Positions 1-12,429 of a stretch of DNA of 64,000 nt are shown here, piece after piece. The notes under the pieces were generated by a model that did no database searches, was not told the origin of the DNA, and worked only from the letters and a program-made list of their open reading frames with translations. The stretch is taken from the NCBI GenBank assembly GCA_022393335.1, contig JAJEKB010021303.1, positions 620,148 to 684,147 on the forward strand, in the 5' to 3' direction. Source of the stretch: Macrotrachela quadricornifera. Lineage: Eukaryota > Rotifera > Eurotatoria > Philodinida > Philodinidae. How positions within the stretch are numbered: position 1 is the first letter of the stretch; each line of letters opens with the position of its first letter. The position numbers were made by a program, and so were the translations under genes.

Positions 1-321
1 GTCTGTAAAGAATTCTGAAATAGTGTCATTTACGAACTACTAGAAGTATATTTTAAATCATTGCGATAGACGTATCAATTTACTTACTCGTCGTGGTTTG
101 ATCTGCCAGATGTGGTGCTGTTGTGTTTTCTAAAAGATAAGGTAATTACTTTTCAGATTGAAATAAAAATGTGTTTGTTAACAACTTACTCAGGAAAGAC
201 ATTTAAAGAAAGAATAACTAATATTTGCAAAAAAGTGATCTTAATTTACTAAGAACCAAAATTCTTTCATTCCACTAAATTATCTAATCTCTGTTGATGA
301 AAAAAATTTAGAAATAAATTG
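1..321. other. AT-rich flank, no gene seen
   Basis: No open frame with recognisable protein similarity and no repeat that I can pair. It is the left flank of the large inverted-end element that begins near 322. Confidence 0.5.
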
Positions 322-565
322 CAGAATTCTAACGAGGGATGTCTCCTAACTGTTTAAAAGCTTTTAGCGTCATCTTTTGATCATAAACACGGCTCAGTAG
401 GACTAAAAAAATTCCAAGAGTATTCATGCTTATGGTCTTTTCTTGCCGAGAGATGGTCTAAATTGTGTTACGACAGCAGTTATATTTCTCATTATTAAGA
501 AGTTTTTTTTTTTCCTCTACATATTCTTGAGTGTTCTCTATACAGATAACTCTAGCAATTGACTA

Positions 566-583
566 CACTGTAAAAAAAAACGG
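566..583 (+). repeat. Left inner terminal inverted repeat
   Basis: CACTGTAAAAAAAAACGG, preceded by TA at 564-565. It matches the complement of 8798-8815, which is followed by TA at 8816-8817. A similar terminus (CACTCTAAAAAA) bounds the hairpin element at 17556-17825. Confidence 0.65.
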
Positions 584-689
584 TAGAATAATCAATCGTT
601 GCACGGTAGAAACCTCATCAAAAACCCTTTCAAAGGTATATGTTCTGGTCATATACCTTTGAAGGGATTATGAACCAAACGGTTTATGA

Positions 690-1720
690 CGATAAAGGTA
701 TATGAAAACGCAAGGGGTATATAACGCCGATTTAAGGGTTTATTATTCAACTTTTTCATCAAAAGGGTTTGTTAATTTCTTTTTAACTGAAGATTATTCT
801 ACGGTAATGATAAAAGGGGTTATTAGTGTACGTTTATGGGTAGATTATTCCACACTTCCCATAAAAGGGCTGATTAATATACTTTTATGAGTAGATTATT
901 GCACGATTGCAATAAAATGATTTATTATTCTACATTCACGGTAGATTATTCTACGCTCTCAACCAAACGATTGATTATTCTACTTCTAAACGTAGACTGT
1001 TCTACGATTGCAATAAAAGGGTATATTATTCTACGTTCACCTATAGATTGTCCCATGTTTTCAACCGAAGGGTTTTCTAATCTATCTTTTCGGTATATTA
1101 CTCTACGTTTAAGGGTAAATTTTTCCACATTCTTGATAAGAGGGTTTATTATTTTACCTATGAGAGTAGATTCTTATACGCTTTTAATAAAAAGGTTCGT
1201 TATTACATGTTTAGGGTAGGTTACCATACGTTTAAGGGTACATGGTTCCACATTCTTGATAGAAGGGTTTATTATTCTATCTATGAGGGTGGATTGTACT
1301 ACACATTTAATAAAAGGGTTTGGTGTTTCATGTTTAAGGATAGATTGTTCCTCATTCTTGATAGAAGGGTTTATTATTTTACCTATAGGGATAGATTACC
1401 ATGCGTTTAAGGGTAGATTGCGCCACATTCTTAATAAAAGGATTTATTACTCTACTTATGAGAGTAGATTCTTGTACGCTTTTAATAAAAGGATTTGTTA
1501 TTAAACGCTTAGGGGTAGATTACCATATGTTGGAGGGTAGATTGTTCCACGCTCTTGGTAAAAGGCTTTATTATTCTAGTTATGGAGATAGACTATTCTT
1601 CGATCATAAAAAAAGGGTTTATCATTATGGGCTTAATGGTAGATTATTATACGTTAACCTCAGCATGGTTTGTTATTGTACGATTGAGGGTAGTTTGTTC
1701 CATGCTAATGTCAAAACGAT
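690..1720. repeat. Left subterminal 51-bp tandem array
   Basis: About 20 degenerate copies of a 51-bp unit with the recurring pieces GGGTAGATTATTCCAC, ATAAAAGGGTTTATTATTC and TACGTTTATG. Because 51 is a multiple of three, several overlapping open frames run through it and would translate to 17-residue repeats (VDYSTxxIKGFI-like). I treat these as by-products of the period, not genes, because the copies drift with stops and frame changes. The reverse complement of the 53-bp unit at 7895-8385 shares the GGGTAGA...CAC...AAAAGGG framework. Confidence 0.75.
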
Positions 1721-1939
1721 GTGTCATTCTATGGTACTACAGAAAGTTTTTCATTCTTCGAGCAAAGATATAGTATTCTACTTCCGGACTAAAACGTTTG
1801 AAATTGAGATAAATGGATGAGAAAATGGCTGATCTTCAGATATTTTAGGAACAACATTGGTTATTCTTCGGCATCTCCATCTTGTTACCACTTCTTGAAA
1901 AATATGCTTACTTTGAAAAAAATGAAAACGATTTTTCGT

Positions 1940-2240
1940 TTTCACTCAATTTATGCTTTTTCGATCACGCATTCTAAATTTTTCTGGTTTGAAGGAGCTC
2001 GTCAAAATAGAGCATGATGAGGTCCATTTTTTAAAGTTATGCTTCGTTTTTATGATATCTAAAGAGATTTATATAATTCAACACCCATTTTTAGAGAGTT
2101 TTTTAGGTCATGAAACTTGTGACCCCCCTTTCCTACTTAAAAAATAAGTATTTGAAAAAACGAACTTCGTCATGCCCTGCATCCTGAGATGCTCTTTCAA
2201 ACAAAAACAAATTTAAATATATCAAAACAAACGAAAACGT
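1940..2240. repeat. Short member of a dispersed inverted-end repeat family
   Basis: An inverted pair (about 1988-2020 and 2170-2208) carries the motif TTTGAARGAGCATSTCA. The right part, with ATTTAAATATAT following, resembles 11845-11905. The motif also recurs at 42564 and in 15655-16165. No coding capacity. Confidence 0.45.
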
Positions 2241-3600
2241 CGTGCATAACACATCAGTCTTGATTCATTTTCATGCAAAACTTTTCCTTCAATTTTTCTT
2301 CAAATGTATGAAATCTATAGATTTCTTAAAAATTCTTTTATATACAAAATACTTTTTGTTCATTCTATGTAATTTTTCATGATTTCAATAAAAGTTAATG
2401 GAGTACATAAAATCATGAAGCAACATGCATTTTTCTTAAATAAAAATGAGAAATATTTAGCTTTGAAAATTTTTAACATGGCTCTCTTCTTAAAATTGTC
2501 CATAGAGCGAAAACAAACTGAATCGAACCAAGCTCGAACTAATTTTCTAAGAGATAGCTGAACATAGACTAATTTGAGATGAAAATGAATGAGTGAACTA
2601 TTATTAATGAAAAAAATATGATGCCGTCGGCAAAAACAAACCAATTTTTATTGATTATTGCACATGCTTAATTTAATCTCCATTTATAGCATTGTCTTTT
2701 TCTCTTCATAACAATTAGACTATTTTTTGTTTATAATAATGGAACACTTCAATGTATCAGAATTATTTCTTTCCTTTTTTGCATTAAATTTCTCCAATTT
2801 TTCTAAAGTGTGGTGAAAAATCGTGAATAATGCTGTAAAATTGATACCAACATTAAAAACTGCTCGTTCTGATGTACTAATATAAAACATTTTTTTAGTT
2901 CGAAATATATGAATAATGATTAATTCGTATAAGTATCAATTTCAATATGACAGTTCAGATTGTTTGAGAAAACAACTATTGGTGTATAGTGTACTCTTGA
3001 TTAGTTGAAAGTATTGCTACTGGAATTGAATCGAACGGAACTCGATCAAGAAAAATTCGATTCTATTCGCTCTCTGATATAGTCATATTAATTAATAATT
3101 GACATTGTCTTATGATTAATTAAAAGTTAAAACTCACTAATCTACTTAACTGAACCAAGTGTCCCATCGAATAAAACGAACTCCTCGATCATTCTCATTT
3201 TTCAGAGCGAAAACCTGACTAACACATTCTATAATGTGTAAAGCAGTCAGAATAGCTTCATCGCAGAAACATTCGACCGCATCCAAATTTCGTCTATGAA
3301 AACAGAAACAAATACATATCACATCCATTGAGAACTATTCATTTCCTCAGTTCGATAACGGTTCATAAGAAATTCTTCTCAATGTGATACGATTCCACCA
3401 ATTTTAATTCAGTTATATTCTGAATAATCAACTCTTTCCCTAATCATACAGGAAACCTCCGTAACAGTAGCATCACTTTCAAACATTCCTCATCGTAATT
3501 TCGTCCATCTCTCGGCCAATAACGTGTTTCACGTTACAAAAGCAAATGATTACTAATTATCTCAGTACGTTTTCTTATGTTTTCCTTCTTCCACTTCTGA
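2241..3600. other. AT-rich stretch, no gene seen
   Basis: Open frames here are short, lack recognisable motifs and differ in no visible way from random AT-rich DNA. It lies inside the large foldback element. Confidence 0.5.
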
Positions 3601-6000
3601 AATAATTCATACATCTTTTCTGAAAACACCATACCAAGCTATTCTATGTCCTATTTCGAAAAATTCCATGATCTTTAAGCAATAACTGAAAATATTATTT
3701 TTCAATTCTTCAAATTTTTCGTGTTTTCACTTCCACAATGGACAACAGAATGTTGATCAATGGCTGAATTCATCTTTTTCATGTTCTTGACTTTTTTGGT
3801 CTATCTCTCTTCGACATTATTAATTACATATTGAATAATCAAAAGCAATGACACATCTACTCCCATAATTCTTCTCCCTTTTATTTTGTCCAAAATCATA
3901 ATTACAGCTTCCGAGAATAAAAGCAACTATCAATTTTTTACTTCATTATTTTATTCGTCTTTTTTCTTTTTAAAATATTTAGATCAAATTTGAGGCATAC
4001 GTAAAACTATCCTTTACTAATTCTTTCATTTTTTTCCATTCTTTGCTTTTCAAAATCATCAATTCCGTCTTGAGCAATAGATGAAGCTATCCATCTTTAA
4101 CTCTTTGATTTCTTTGTTTTTTTTTCTTTTTCGAAGTTTTCAAGTTATTTATTAGTACGAAAAGAAGCTATCGTTTTTCAAATCCTTCATTGATTTCCGC
4201 TTATTCTTTTCGCAAATATCAACTTCATCTTGAAGAATAGCGAGAATTATTCATCATCAGTTTTCTTTGTTTCATTCGTCTTTTGCGATTAAAAATCATA
4301 AGCTTCATCTTGAGGAATAAGGGAAAATATTTAACTCAGTTTACTTATTTCCTTCCTTTTCTTAAATTTTGAAATGGTGAGATAAGAGTTGAGGAATACT
4401 TGAAACTATCATTTTACAATTTTCTTGTTTCTTTTGGTTCTTTTCTATTTTAAAATCATCTACTTGATGTTGAGGAATAATGGGAACTATCAATTCTCAA
4501 TTATTTTTTGTCTTGTATGTTTCCTTTTCAAATCATCTGATGTGAGTTTGGTAATAGCTGAAACTATCCTTTTCTAAATTCTTTCATTTATTTGATCATT
4601 TTCGTTTCGAGATTGTTGACAATGTTTGAAGCAATGTATGCCATTATTCTTTTCGATTTCTTTCTTTTGCTTTTTTCTTTTCGAAATAATCGATTTACTT
4701 CTGAGAAAGAAGAAAAACTATCTTTGTTGAATTACTTGATTTGCTGCATTCTTTTTCTTTTCGGACTTATCAGATTTGTCTTCAGAAATAAGATCTATTT
4801 ATTTCCACTTTTGTAAAATGTCTTTAGTGTTTTCTTTTTAAAATTATCAGATGAAAGTTGAGCTATAGGTGAATCTATCCTTTTCTAATTTCTTGATTCA
4901 TTTCGACCTTTTCTAATTTCTTGATNNNNNNNNNNATTCATTTCGACCTTTTCTAATTTCTTGATTCATTTCGACCTTTTCTTGTGGCAACTATCAATTG
5001 GTCTTGTGAGAAGGGAAGAACTATTTATTTTTAGTTTCTTTGTTTCTTTCGTTTTTTTTCTAGTCAGAATCAACAGATTAGAGCTGAATAATAAGTGTAA
5101 CTATCTGTCTTTAATTGCTTGATCTTTCTGTTTTTCTTTTTTTTTTCAAAATTATCAACTTCCTTTTGAAGAGAAAGAGAAACTTTCCTTTTCAGTACTT
5201 TAATTTTTCTTCTTTTGCTGTTTGCTATCATCAATTTCGTCTTGTAGAATAAGGAGAACTATCCATCTTGAGTATCTTTATATCTCTTCTTTTTCTTCTA
5301 TTCAAAATGATTAAATGAGAGTTGACTAATATTTGAAGCTATCTCTTTTCAATTCGTTCATTCCTTTTATATTTTTTATTTTCTAAATTATGAAATTAGT
5401 CTTTAATAATAAGCAAGACTGTCCGTTCGAAATTCTTTCATTTCTTGTCGCTTTTCTCGTTGACTAACTACTAATAGATTTTACAGAGTACAGAAAACTA
5501 TCTTTCGAATGCCATAATTTTCTTCGTTCGTCTTTTTTTGGAAAGTATTAGTTGAATATTGCACAATAAGTAAATCGATGTTCTTGATTTTTGCGATTTC
5601 CTTGATCTCTCTGTTTTTCTGATCGATCAGATGCATGTGAGATCTTTGTCTACATCATCTGCAGTCATACAACTGTTTCTATCTTTCTTCTTGTTAAAAT
5701 CATGAAAAAGATCTTTTGCAACGAGTTCAACTATTCTATTCGTTTTGTAGCTTATTTCGATTTTCTACTCTTTTTAATCATAGATGAATTGTTCAGTATT
5801 GAAGTTAAAATCGACCTGCTTTTAACTTTTCGGTTATAACCAATCAACTTTTCAAAAATAGCAGTTTTAACTCGAGTTACAACTGCCTCAATTTTCTATT
5901 CAAGTTATAGCTTTTCAGGTAGAATAATCAACTTTTTGACAATTATCTTTAACTCCAACATCGAATTATTCAAAATGAGGCAAAATAGTATTTTCAGTTC
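3600..6000. repeat. T-rich degenerate tandem array, about 80-bp unit
   Basis: Recurrent blocks of the form AAAATCATCAACTTC followed by CTTGAGGAATA, then GAAACTATC and a T/C-rich stretch ending in TTCTTTTTC, spaced about 75-90 bases. Clear starts are near 4052, 4135, 4213, 4292, 4362 and 4451. The copies are strongly diverged, suggesting an old satellite. An assembly gap sits inside at 4926-4935. Confidence 0.65.
4926..4935. other. Assembly gap (10 N)
   Basis: Ten N characters. The 30 bases before and after the gap are the same repeat piece (containing TTTCGACCTTTTC), so the gap may join overlapping contig ends and the copy number around it is unreliable. Confidence 0.95.
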
Positions 6001-7060
6001 GGTCTTTAGTTTCTCCTCTTTCATTCTAACTTATGAGTTGAGCTGAGACAAATAAATTGAATTCTGGTCTTTTCTCAAGACTTATACCTTTTCGATGTTT
6101 ATCTCTTCTAAATCCTCAGATGAGTCTTGATTAAGCAGCAAAATACACTTATTTGTTCCGTTTCTATATTGTGCCGTTTTTCTTTTCGAGATTAGTCGAC
6201 AAGAAACTATCTTTTTTCCAATGAATGAAATCATATTTTCGATTCTTATATTCTCCTAAACTTTATCTTTTTGATTTTACGACTTGAGTGTTCAACCATC
6301 AATCATATATTCTTCTTCATTTGTATAGTTTTCTTTTCTTAATGATCAAATGACATCTAAAGATGCAATGACGTTGCACTTTTTCAGGTTAGAATTTCTT
6401 CCGTGTTTTTATTCTCTAAGGTCAAAACCAAGTGTTGAGGGGTTAGTGCAACTATAGTTTTCGATTCTAGAACTTCTATCCAACTTTTTTCTACATTAAG
6501 AATTCGATCTTAAGCAAGAAATAAATCTTTTTTCTTTCATTTTAAAATTTCTTCCATAATTTTTGATTCTCAACGCTGTAATTCTTATAAACCAGTGCAA
6601 TGAAAAAACTTCGTGAGATGACGGTTATTATCCTATATCAAATTTCAAAGAATTAAGTTATGTGCTTCGAAAATACGCCTCATCATAGTTTTCCTTCTTC
6701 TGCGCTTCTCTTATAATCTTGTACGTTTCTTAAACTTATACGACCGTATTGTTTTGCGCTCCTTCTTACTTCTGTCTCTTCATTCATATACTAGATCTAT
6801 ACACTTTGTTTCAAATGCTTTCGTTCTTGCTAGTATTGTAAGTGTTTCTACTGAGTTTTCTCAATTGCGAATCCCGAGTTTTGATCAGATAATACCTTTG
6901 ATCGTACCCTTTTATGATCATGAACGGCTTCATAATCTGATTAGTATGTTCTCACTACACTTTTGTAAACTCTTTCCAAAGCTAGGAATCTGATCTTTCT
7001 TGTATTTCTATTGTGCCGAATCCTAATCGAGCATAAGGTCGCAACTGTTCTTTCTATCCA
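6001..7060. other. T-rich interior of the large element, no gene seen
   Basis: Continues the T/C-rich character of the preceding array but with no clear unit. A 79-codon open frame at 6754-6993 has no recognisable motif. One diverged copy of the 53-bp unit is visible at about 7064-7107, immediately left of the nested element. Confidence 0.45.
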
Positions 7061-7108
7061 TCATTTCGAGACCTTCTTGAGGTCTAGTAATGAGACTCTA
7101 CCCATCTA

Positions 7109-7881
7109 CTTAGGGCATACCAAAAGTAGTGATACAGACCCTATAATATTTTCCAGAAGGCTTTAAAAGAGTCTTTCTCTAAATATTCCGACAGTTTAAG
7201 TCGTTCCCTATAATTCTATGATATTTCACGTATCTTCAAACGACATTATAATATTGAAAATAGAGCAAAAATAGTGAGGAGTGCACAAAAAAACATTTTT
7301 TCAAGCAACTTTACCAAGTTTTTATCAAAGTGTACGAAATACAAAAATTGTTATTTTCGCATGGTTCGATAGTGCTCGTTGACTTTTACAAAATTGTCTA
7401 TGTTAAAAATCTTTTCGCAATAAAATTCATTGAAAATAATGTGAGGAGTATGCAAAAAAATCATATTTTTTACAGTTTTCTATGGAGAAGGAAGTCGTCA
7501 TTTCCTTGTAAGATAGCTGTAGAAAATGCGGGCTTTTTATACATTCCTCGTGTAGTGTTCCATGAATTTTATCGCGAAAAGATTTTTAATATAGACATTT
7601 TTGTAAAGGTCAATGAGCACTATCGAACGATGTGAAAATAACTATTTTTGCATTTCGTGCACTTTAATAAAAACTTGGTAAAGTTGCTTGAAAAGTGTTT
7701 TTTGTGCACTCCTCACTATTTTTGCTCTGTTTTCAATATTATAATGTCGTTTGAAGATTTATGAGATATCATAGAATTATAGAGAACGGCTTAGACTGTC
7801 AGAATATTTAGAGAAAAAATTTCTTAAAGCCTGCTGGAAAATATTCCAGGGTCGGTACCACTACTTTTGATATGGCCCAAG
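7109..7881. mobile_element. 773-bp TA-flanked element with about 240-bp terminal inverted repeats
   Basis: The arm 7109-7351 pairs with 7640-7881 at high identity; termini read CTTAGGGCATACC and, on the other strand, CTTGGGCCATATC, each flanked by TA. The roughly 290-bp centre has an open frame without recognisable domains. The insertion splits a copy of the 53-bp array: sequence left of it ends in a CTACCCATC piece and sequence right of it resumes with the expected next part of that unit. This supports insertion into a TA site within the array. No transposase, so non-autonomous. Related lone ends occur at 36775-36843 and 37239-37320. Confidence 0.75.
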
Positions 7882-7894
7882 TATTAACTATTTC

Positions 7895-8385
7895 AAAGAG
7901 CTTTTTGAGATTTAGTAGTGAGATTCTACTCATCAATCAACCTTTCCTGAAACCCTTTTGAGATTTAGAAGTGAGATTCTATCCATCAGTCAACCTTTTC
8001 TGAAACCCTTTTGAGATTTAGTAGTGCGATTCTACCCATCAGTCAACCTTTTCTGAAACCCTTTTGAGATTTAGTAGTGATATTCTACTCATCTGTCAAC
8101 CTTTTCTGAAACCCTTTTGAGATTTAATAGTGAGATTCTATCCATGAATCAACCTTTCCTGAAACCCTTTTGAGATTTAGAAGTGCGATTCTACCCATCC
8201 GTCAACCTTTTCTGAAACCCTTTTGAGATTTAGTAGTGCGATTCTACCCATCAGTCAACCTTTTCTGAAACCCTTTTGAGATTTAGTAGTGAGATTCTAC
8301 CCATCAATCAACCTTTCCTGAAACCCTTTTGAGATTTAGAAGTGAGATTCTACCCATCAGTCAACCTTTTCTGAAACCCTTGTAG
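7895..8385. repeat. Right subterminal 53-bp tandem array
   Basis: About nine head-to-tail copies of exactly 53 bp (unit starts near 7953, 8006, 8059, 8112, 8165, 8218, 8271, 8324), containing CCCTTTTGAGATTTAGTAG and ATTCTACCCATC. Copies differ at only a few positions, mainly CTTTTCTG/CTTTCCTG and TAGTAG/TAGAAG, so the array is much younger or better homogenised than the left one. Its complement resembles the left 51-bp unit. Confidence 0.9.
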
Positions 8386-8797
8386 GGATTCATGAGAATG
8401 ATATACATGTTCATATATGTTTTCCAATACGGAATGTAGGGTTGATTGACTTCAGAGAGTATAATAATGTACCCTTTATGAGTTTCTTCACAGAGTATAT
8501 GAATTCCAAATACCCTTCTACGAAGGTTATTTGAAAATTTGGATAGATGGATATGTAGCTTTCATAAACGTTTTCGAGGGGTTTATGAAAGTGCAACGTA
8601 TAACAATCCCTTTATGGGTTTACGAGTGCCATAAACCGTTTCATCAACGGTTTTTGGTCAATGTTTAAAGTTCATGTACCCTTCGATATTCCCTTTTTAT
8701 TGGGTTTATAGCAGAGTTTATAATGACTTCATAAACGGGAAAAAAGGGTTTGTTATACGTTGCACTTTCATAAACGCTTTATAGGTTTATTACTCTG

Positions 8798-8949
8798 CGG
8801 TTTTTTTTTACAGTGTATAGCTCGGCAAGGAAGGACCATGGGTATGAACATTCTTGGGATTTCCTTAGTCTCACTGAGCCCTATTTATGATCAAAAGATA
8901 AAGCTAAAAGCTTTTAAACAGTTGGGAAACTTTCCTCGCTAGTTATGCT
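8798..8949 (-). repeat. Right inverted end of the large element
   Basis: Inner terminus 8798-8815 (complement begins CACTGTAAAAAAAAAC), TA at 8816-8817, then 8821-8949 as the complement of 322-450. Unlike the left end there is no extra spacer between the inner and outer parts. Confidence 0.6.
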
Positions 8950-11480
8950 GGAAAATGTTGAGATACTTTTAGAATTTTGAAAACTATAATAGACAGAAAT
9001 TGAGCTTAGAGCAAATAATGATAGTCATAATATTCAATACAATTTTTTTCTCAATAGGACGAGTGTATATTCCAAGAATAATGATTTTGTGTAGAACTTT
9101 CTGATAGATTTTTGAGACCGAGAAATACGAATTTAGAAGTAACTTATCGAAAATATTCAATTTAATTTTCTCGGTCACTGGAAGTCTCCTTCCAAACAAT
9201 AAATTTAACAAACTATCTGTCGATTCAAACTTTTCGGCTTTAAAAGCGTTCAAGCAAGTTTTATTAAAAATCGTTATTCTTAGAAAATGCTACTATCTTG
9301 ATTGGAAAAAATTGAACTGGACTATTATTGCTCTCATGTTAATTTATAACCTTAATTTCTATTTTAATTTCAAATTCTCCATGCATTACTATTAAGTTTC
9401 AAGACTAAAAATGCAGAACTAATGCTAAAGTTCTTAAGATTCTGACACTGTATTCTTCTGCTTGAAGTTATTTCTATAATTAAATTCTAGGGTTTTTCTA
9501 TCTGTTTTTGTTAATGTTTCTATTTCATATTGTTTTCATATAGATGTTAATCAAAGATCGAACTTTGTTGAATTTTTTTCTTACATAATTGAAATTCGTA
9601 TTTATTTTTAAATATTTAACAATTTCGAGTGTAACAATTTTCTAATCTTTGGAGTATCGTAATGTTTGACAAGCCTCTTAAATGATATTTTACTAACAAA
9701 AACTTGCCCTATGTATCTCCTATATTTTCATAACAATCCTATAAAAATATTGTTTTTAAAATTCTGCATTCTTTGATACACTTAGGATGAGTCACTGCAA
9801 ACCATAGTGATCAGAGTCTAAAACTCATTTCTCGTAAGATACGATACTCATTATTTCTGTGATTAGTGATACAAACATTAATCCACGAATTTGTGCTGTC
9901 ATATACTACTAAAACAGAGTAGAATTTTTGTATCATGCATGTATCAAGAATGCAAAAGATGACGCTGGTGAGTTAGAAGACAGTTCGAAATTTGTATAAT
10001 TTATACAGTCGATTAAAGGTAGTAAAAAAGAGATTAAGATCAGAATAAAGGCACCAAGCATAAGAATAAGAACCTAGATATAGAAGTAAGGTGTTAAGCA
10101 TAGAAACATAGAATAATATATATAAGTACGGATTAAATATTGAAATAAAAAGTAGATATAGAAAAACGGAGTTAATCATAAAATTAAAAACCAAGACATA
10201 GGATTAAAAGGTTGAGCATAGCAGTAGAAGGTATGTTCGATAGACTACGCTTTATTAGAATTATACCATTTTTCGATGGAAAGAAAAAGCTTGAGATAGA
10301 ACTATATTTCGCAAGAACCTTAAAAGCTTCATAAAATAGTAGTCAAAACTAGCACCGCAGAAAATTCAGTATGAGACTTTTCTTTTATAGAGTAGTCGAT
10401 CACATGCAATCACACCTTTTAAATTATACTATCGTCATTTTTTTTTATTGATCATTGTTAACAATATCTTTTCCATTCGCTGAATGGTTTTGTATATTCA
10501 AGGGTAAGTTGAAGCTTGACGAAAAGAATTCGTTGCCACAAAAGTTTTGATACTATTTAACATCGAAAAAGCCATCAGTTGATTGATGAGTGAAAGTTCT
10601 CAAATATCACCTTCTGATCAATCTAATATTTTTTCCTTCAAGTAGGATTTGTTGAAACTAGATGAAGGCCAAAAGAATAGTGATCCATAATCTCTTAGCC
10701 AAGAGTTCTAATCATTTTAGTGAATTTTGACCTTTGGCTATACATAAACGAAAAAAAATACTTCTTGGCAATGGATCTGTTTATCATGGCAGTGAGTAAC
10801 ACTGACCATATTTGGGTCAACTTATCAACTTTAATAAAAAAAAAACTACTAGATACAAAATACTAGCTTGTAATAGCGTACTCAGATGGAATTATTAAAA
10901 TTTTAATATATTGACAAGTTAAGTATACGAAGTATTTCATTAGTCTTAAAATGCGACAAAATTCGTTTATATGTACACATACAACAATGTCTGACCATGA
11001 TGTTTCTGTATCAGTTTCGAGTATTCGTGACAAGTTTTCAAATGATATAATATTCAATAACATTGTCTTCGGTTAATAAAAATATAAACATGATAATGTA
11101 ATGATGAGTTTTTCGAAATCGACTTATAAAATTGTGTTAAAAAGATTTTCTAACAAAGCGTCGAACATGTTAATATAAGAAATAATGTAAGAGTAATTAA
11201 TAACTATTCATCTCAATCGTCTATTCGACGCTCATTACAAGCTATTAGCCATATATTCAGTCAAACAAAATGTTCAGTGAGTGACGTGAATTGGATAAAA
11301 TACATGAACATCTGGTATGTGTCATGAAAAACAGCGTGTTGTGTACAAAACGAAGAAAAAGTTTCGTTTTACTAGTAGTTTCCATTTTTTTAATCAAAAT
11401 AATTATTAAGTGTATTGATGGATTGATCACTGCAGTAGTAGCTTTTGATCAAGCTTAACCCTTCGAGACCCAAACTTTTT
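8950..11480. other. Non-coding AT-rich stretch
   Basis: No recognisable protein, RNA or transposon end, apart from the short-period array at 10030-10225. Small open frames (for example 8984-9253 and 10863-11063 on the minus strand) carry no domain or signal I can identify. Confidence 0.5.
10030..10225. repeat. Degenerate 19-20 bp tandem array
   Basis: Roughly ten drifting copies of a purine-rich unit around AGCATAGAAATAAGGTTA. The period is visible from recurring (A)AGCATA/AGATATAGA blocks at 19-20 base steps. Confidence 0.5.
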
Positions 11481-12345
11481 CTATCAAGCCAAATTTGCTG
11501 AAATTTTCAGGATAAGTTGGGGCTGTGATGGTAAGGCTACAATAAAATTTTTAGTCCTATTCCACAACGTTTGAGTGAGATATTCACCAAACAAGGACCA
11601 AAATTAGCTCACTTTGCCTTCAATATTTCTGAGTCCAGGTTCCTGCTTTATGTTTTATTTAGTTTTTACTAGAAAGAGCATGTCAGAATCCAGGGCACCA
11701 CAGAGCCCTTTTTTGAAATCTCACCTATTTAGTGGAGAAAAGGAACCATAAGTTCATTGACTCAAAAATCATGTCAAAAATGGGTATTCAGTTACAGAAG
11801 AGTCTGTATACATAATAAAAATAAAGCGTAATTTAGAGAAGAAACTCTATAATGCCCCGCATCTTGCCATGCCCTTTCCATCAAAACTAAAATTAAATAT
11901 ATTACATGAACTTGGACAAAGAATTCTTCGATAAAAGATCAAGAGGTCGTCAACTGAGAAAAAACCGAAAGACTTTTTGTTTTTCGAAAGAAGCCTGTTT
12001 TTCAAGCAGCTGATCACAGAAGTCGTCAAAATTTTTAGCTCAAAAGAGATTTTGGACAAAGAATCATATTGGTTCTGAAAGGTCTGAAGATGGAATATCT
12101 TCCTAAGTGTTTATCTCAATTTTGAAATTTCTAACGAAAATCGACTTTTTTTGAGGGAAGGCGATGCCGCTAAAAATCATGCTTCGATGTATATATTAAT
12201 GTTTTCTATGCATTCTATCATCCGCGTAATTTTGTATAGGTCTCTACTAGCTGCCAATATTTATTAAAAATATTTTTTCAAGATTCTCAAAAATCAGAAG
12301 ATTTGAAAATTCTCGAGGTGGGAAGTAAATATCCCACTGTGTCTC
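11480..12345 (+). repeat. Dispersed repeat, copy A
   Basis: The part 11814-12345 aligns along its whole length with the reverse complement of 15655-16165, including the shared pieces TTTTTCAAGCAG, TGAAATTTCTAACGA and AAGATTCTCAAAAATCAGAA. The part 11480-11700 resembles 42390-42620 (GAAATTTTCAGG and CCAAACAAGGACCAAAA-like pieces). An inverted motif pair at about 11667-11700 and 11848-11880 may be element ends. No coding capacity. Confidence 0.6.
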
Positions 12346-12429
12346 AACGGATTAAAATAAACAACCTATCATTTTCATACATTCATGTATCATATAAACG
12401 TAGCTCAAACATTCCGTTATATAATTATT

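Larger units (their letters stand above)
322..8949. mobile_element. Giant foldback-like element, about 8.6 kb, no transposase seen
   Basis: The two ends are imperfect inverted copies: 322-450 pairs with 8821-8949 (both contain a run around TTTGATCATAAA and end in a TTGCCGAG-type sequence). Inside them a second inverted pair, CACTGTAAAAAAAAACGG at 566-583 and its near-complement at 8798-8815, is flanked by TA on both sides. Just inside these ends lie a 51-bp array (left) and a 53-bp array (right) whose consensus units are related in opposite orientation. The left end has about 113 extra bases (451-563) between outer and inner inverted segments. TA flanks fit Tc1/mariner-type target duplication, but I see no transposase reading frame inside, so if mobile it is non-autonomous. 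The interior is mostly T-rich tandem DNA. Alternative: an old inverted duplication rather than a transposon. Confidence 0.6.

Noticed and set aside
702..1820. Chain of overlapping plus-strand open frames with 17-residue repeats
   Set aside because: They arise because the 51-bp tandem unit is divisible by three; frames shift and stop between copies and no single start explains them.
7330..7635. 101-codon open frame in the centre of the 773-bp element
   Set aside because: No transposase or other motif; the element is too short and symmetric to be autonomous.
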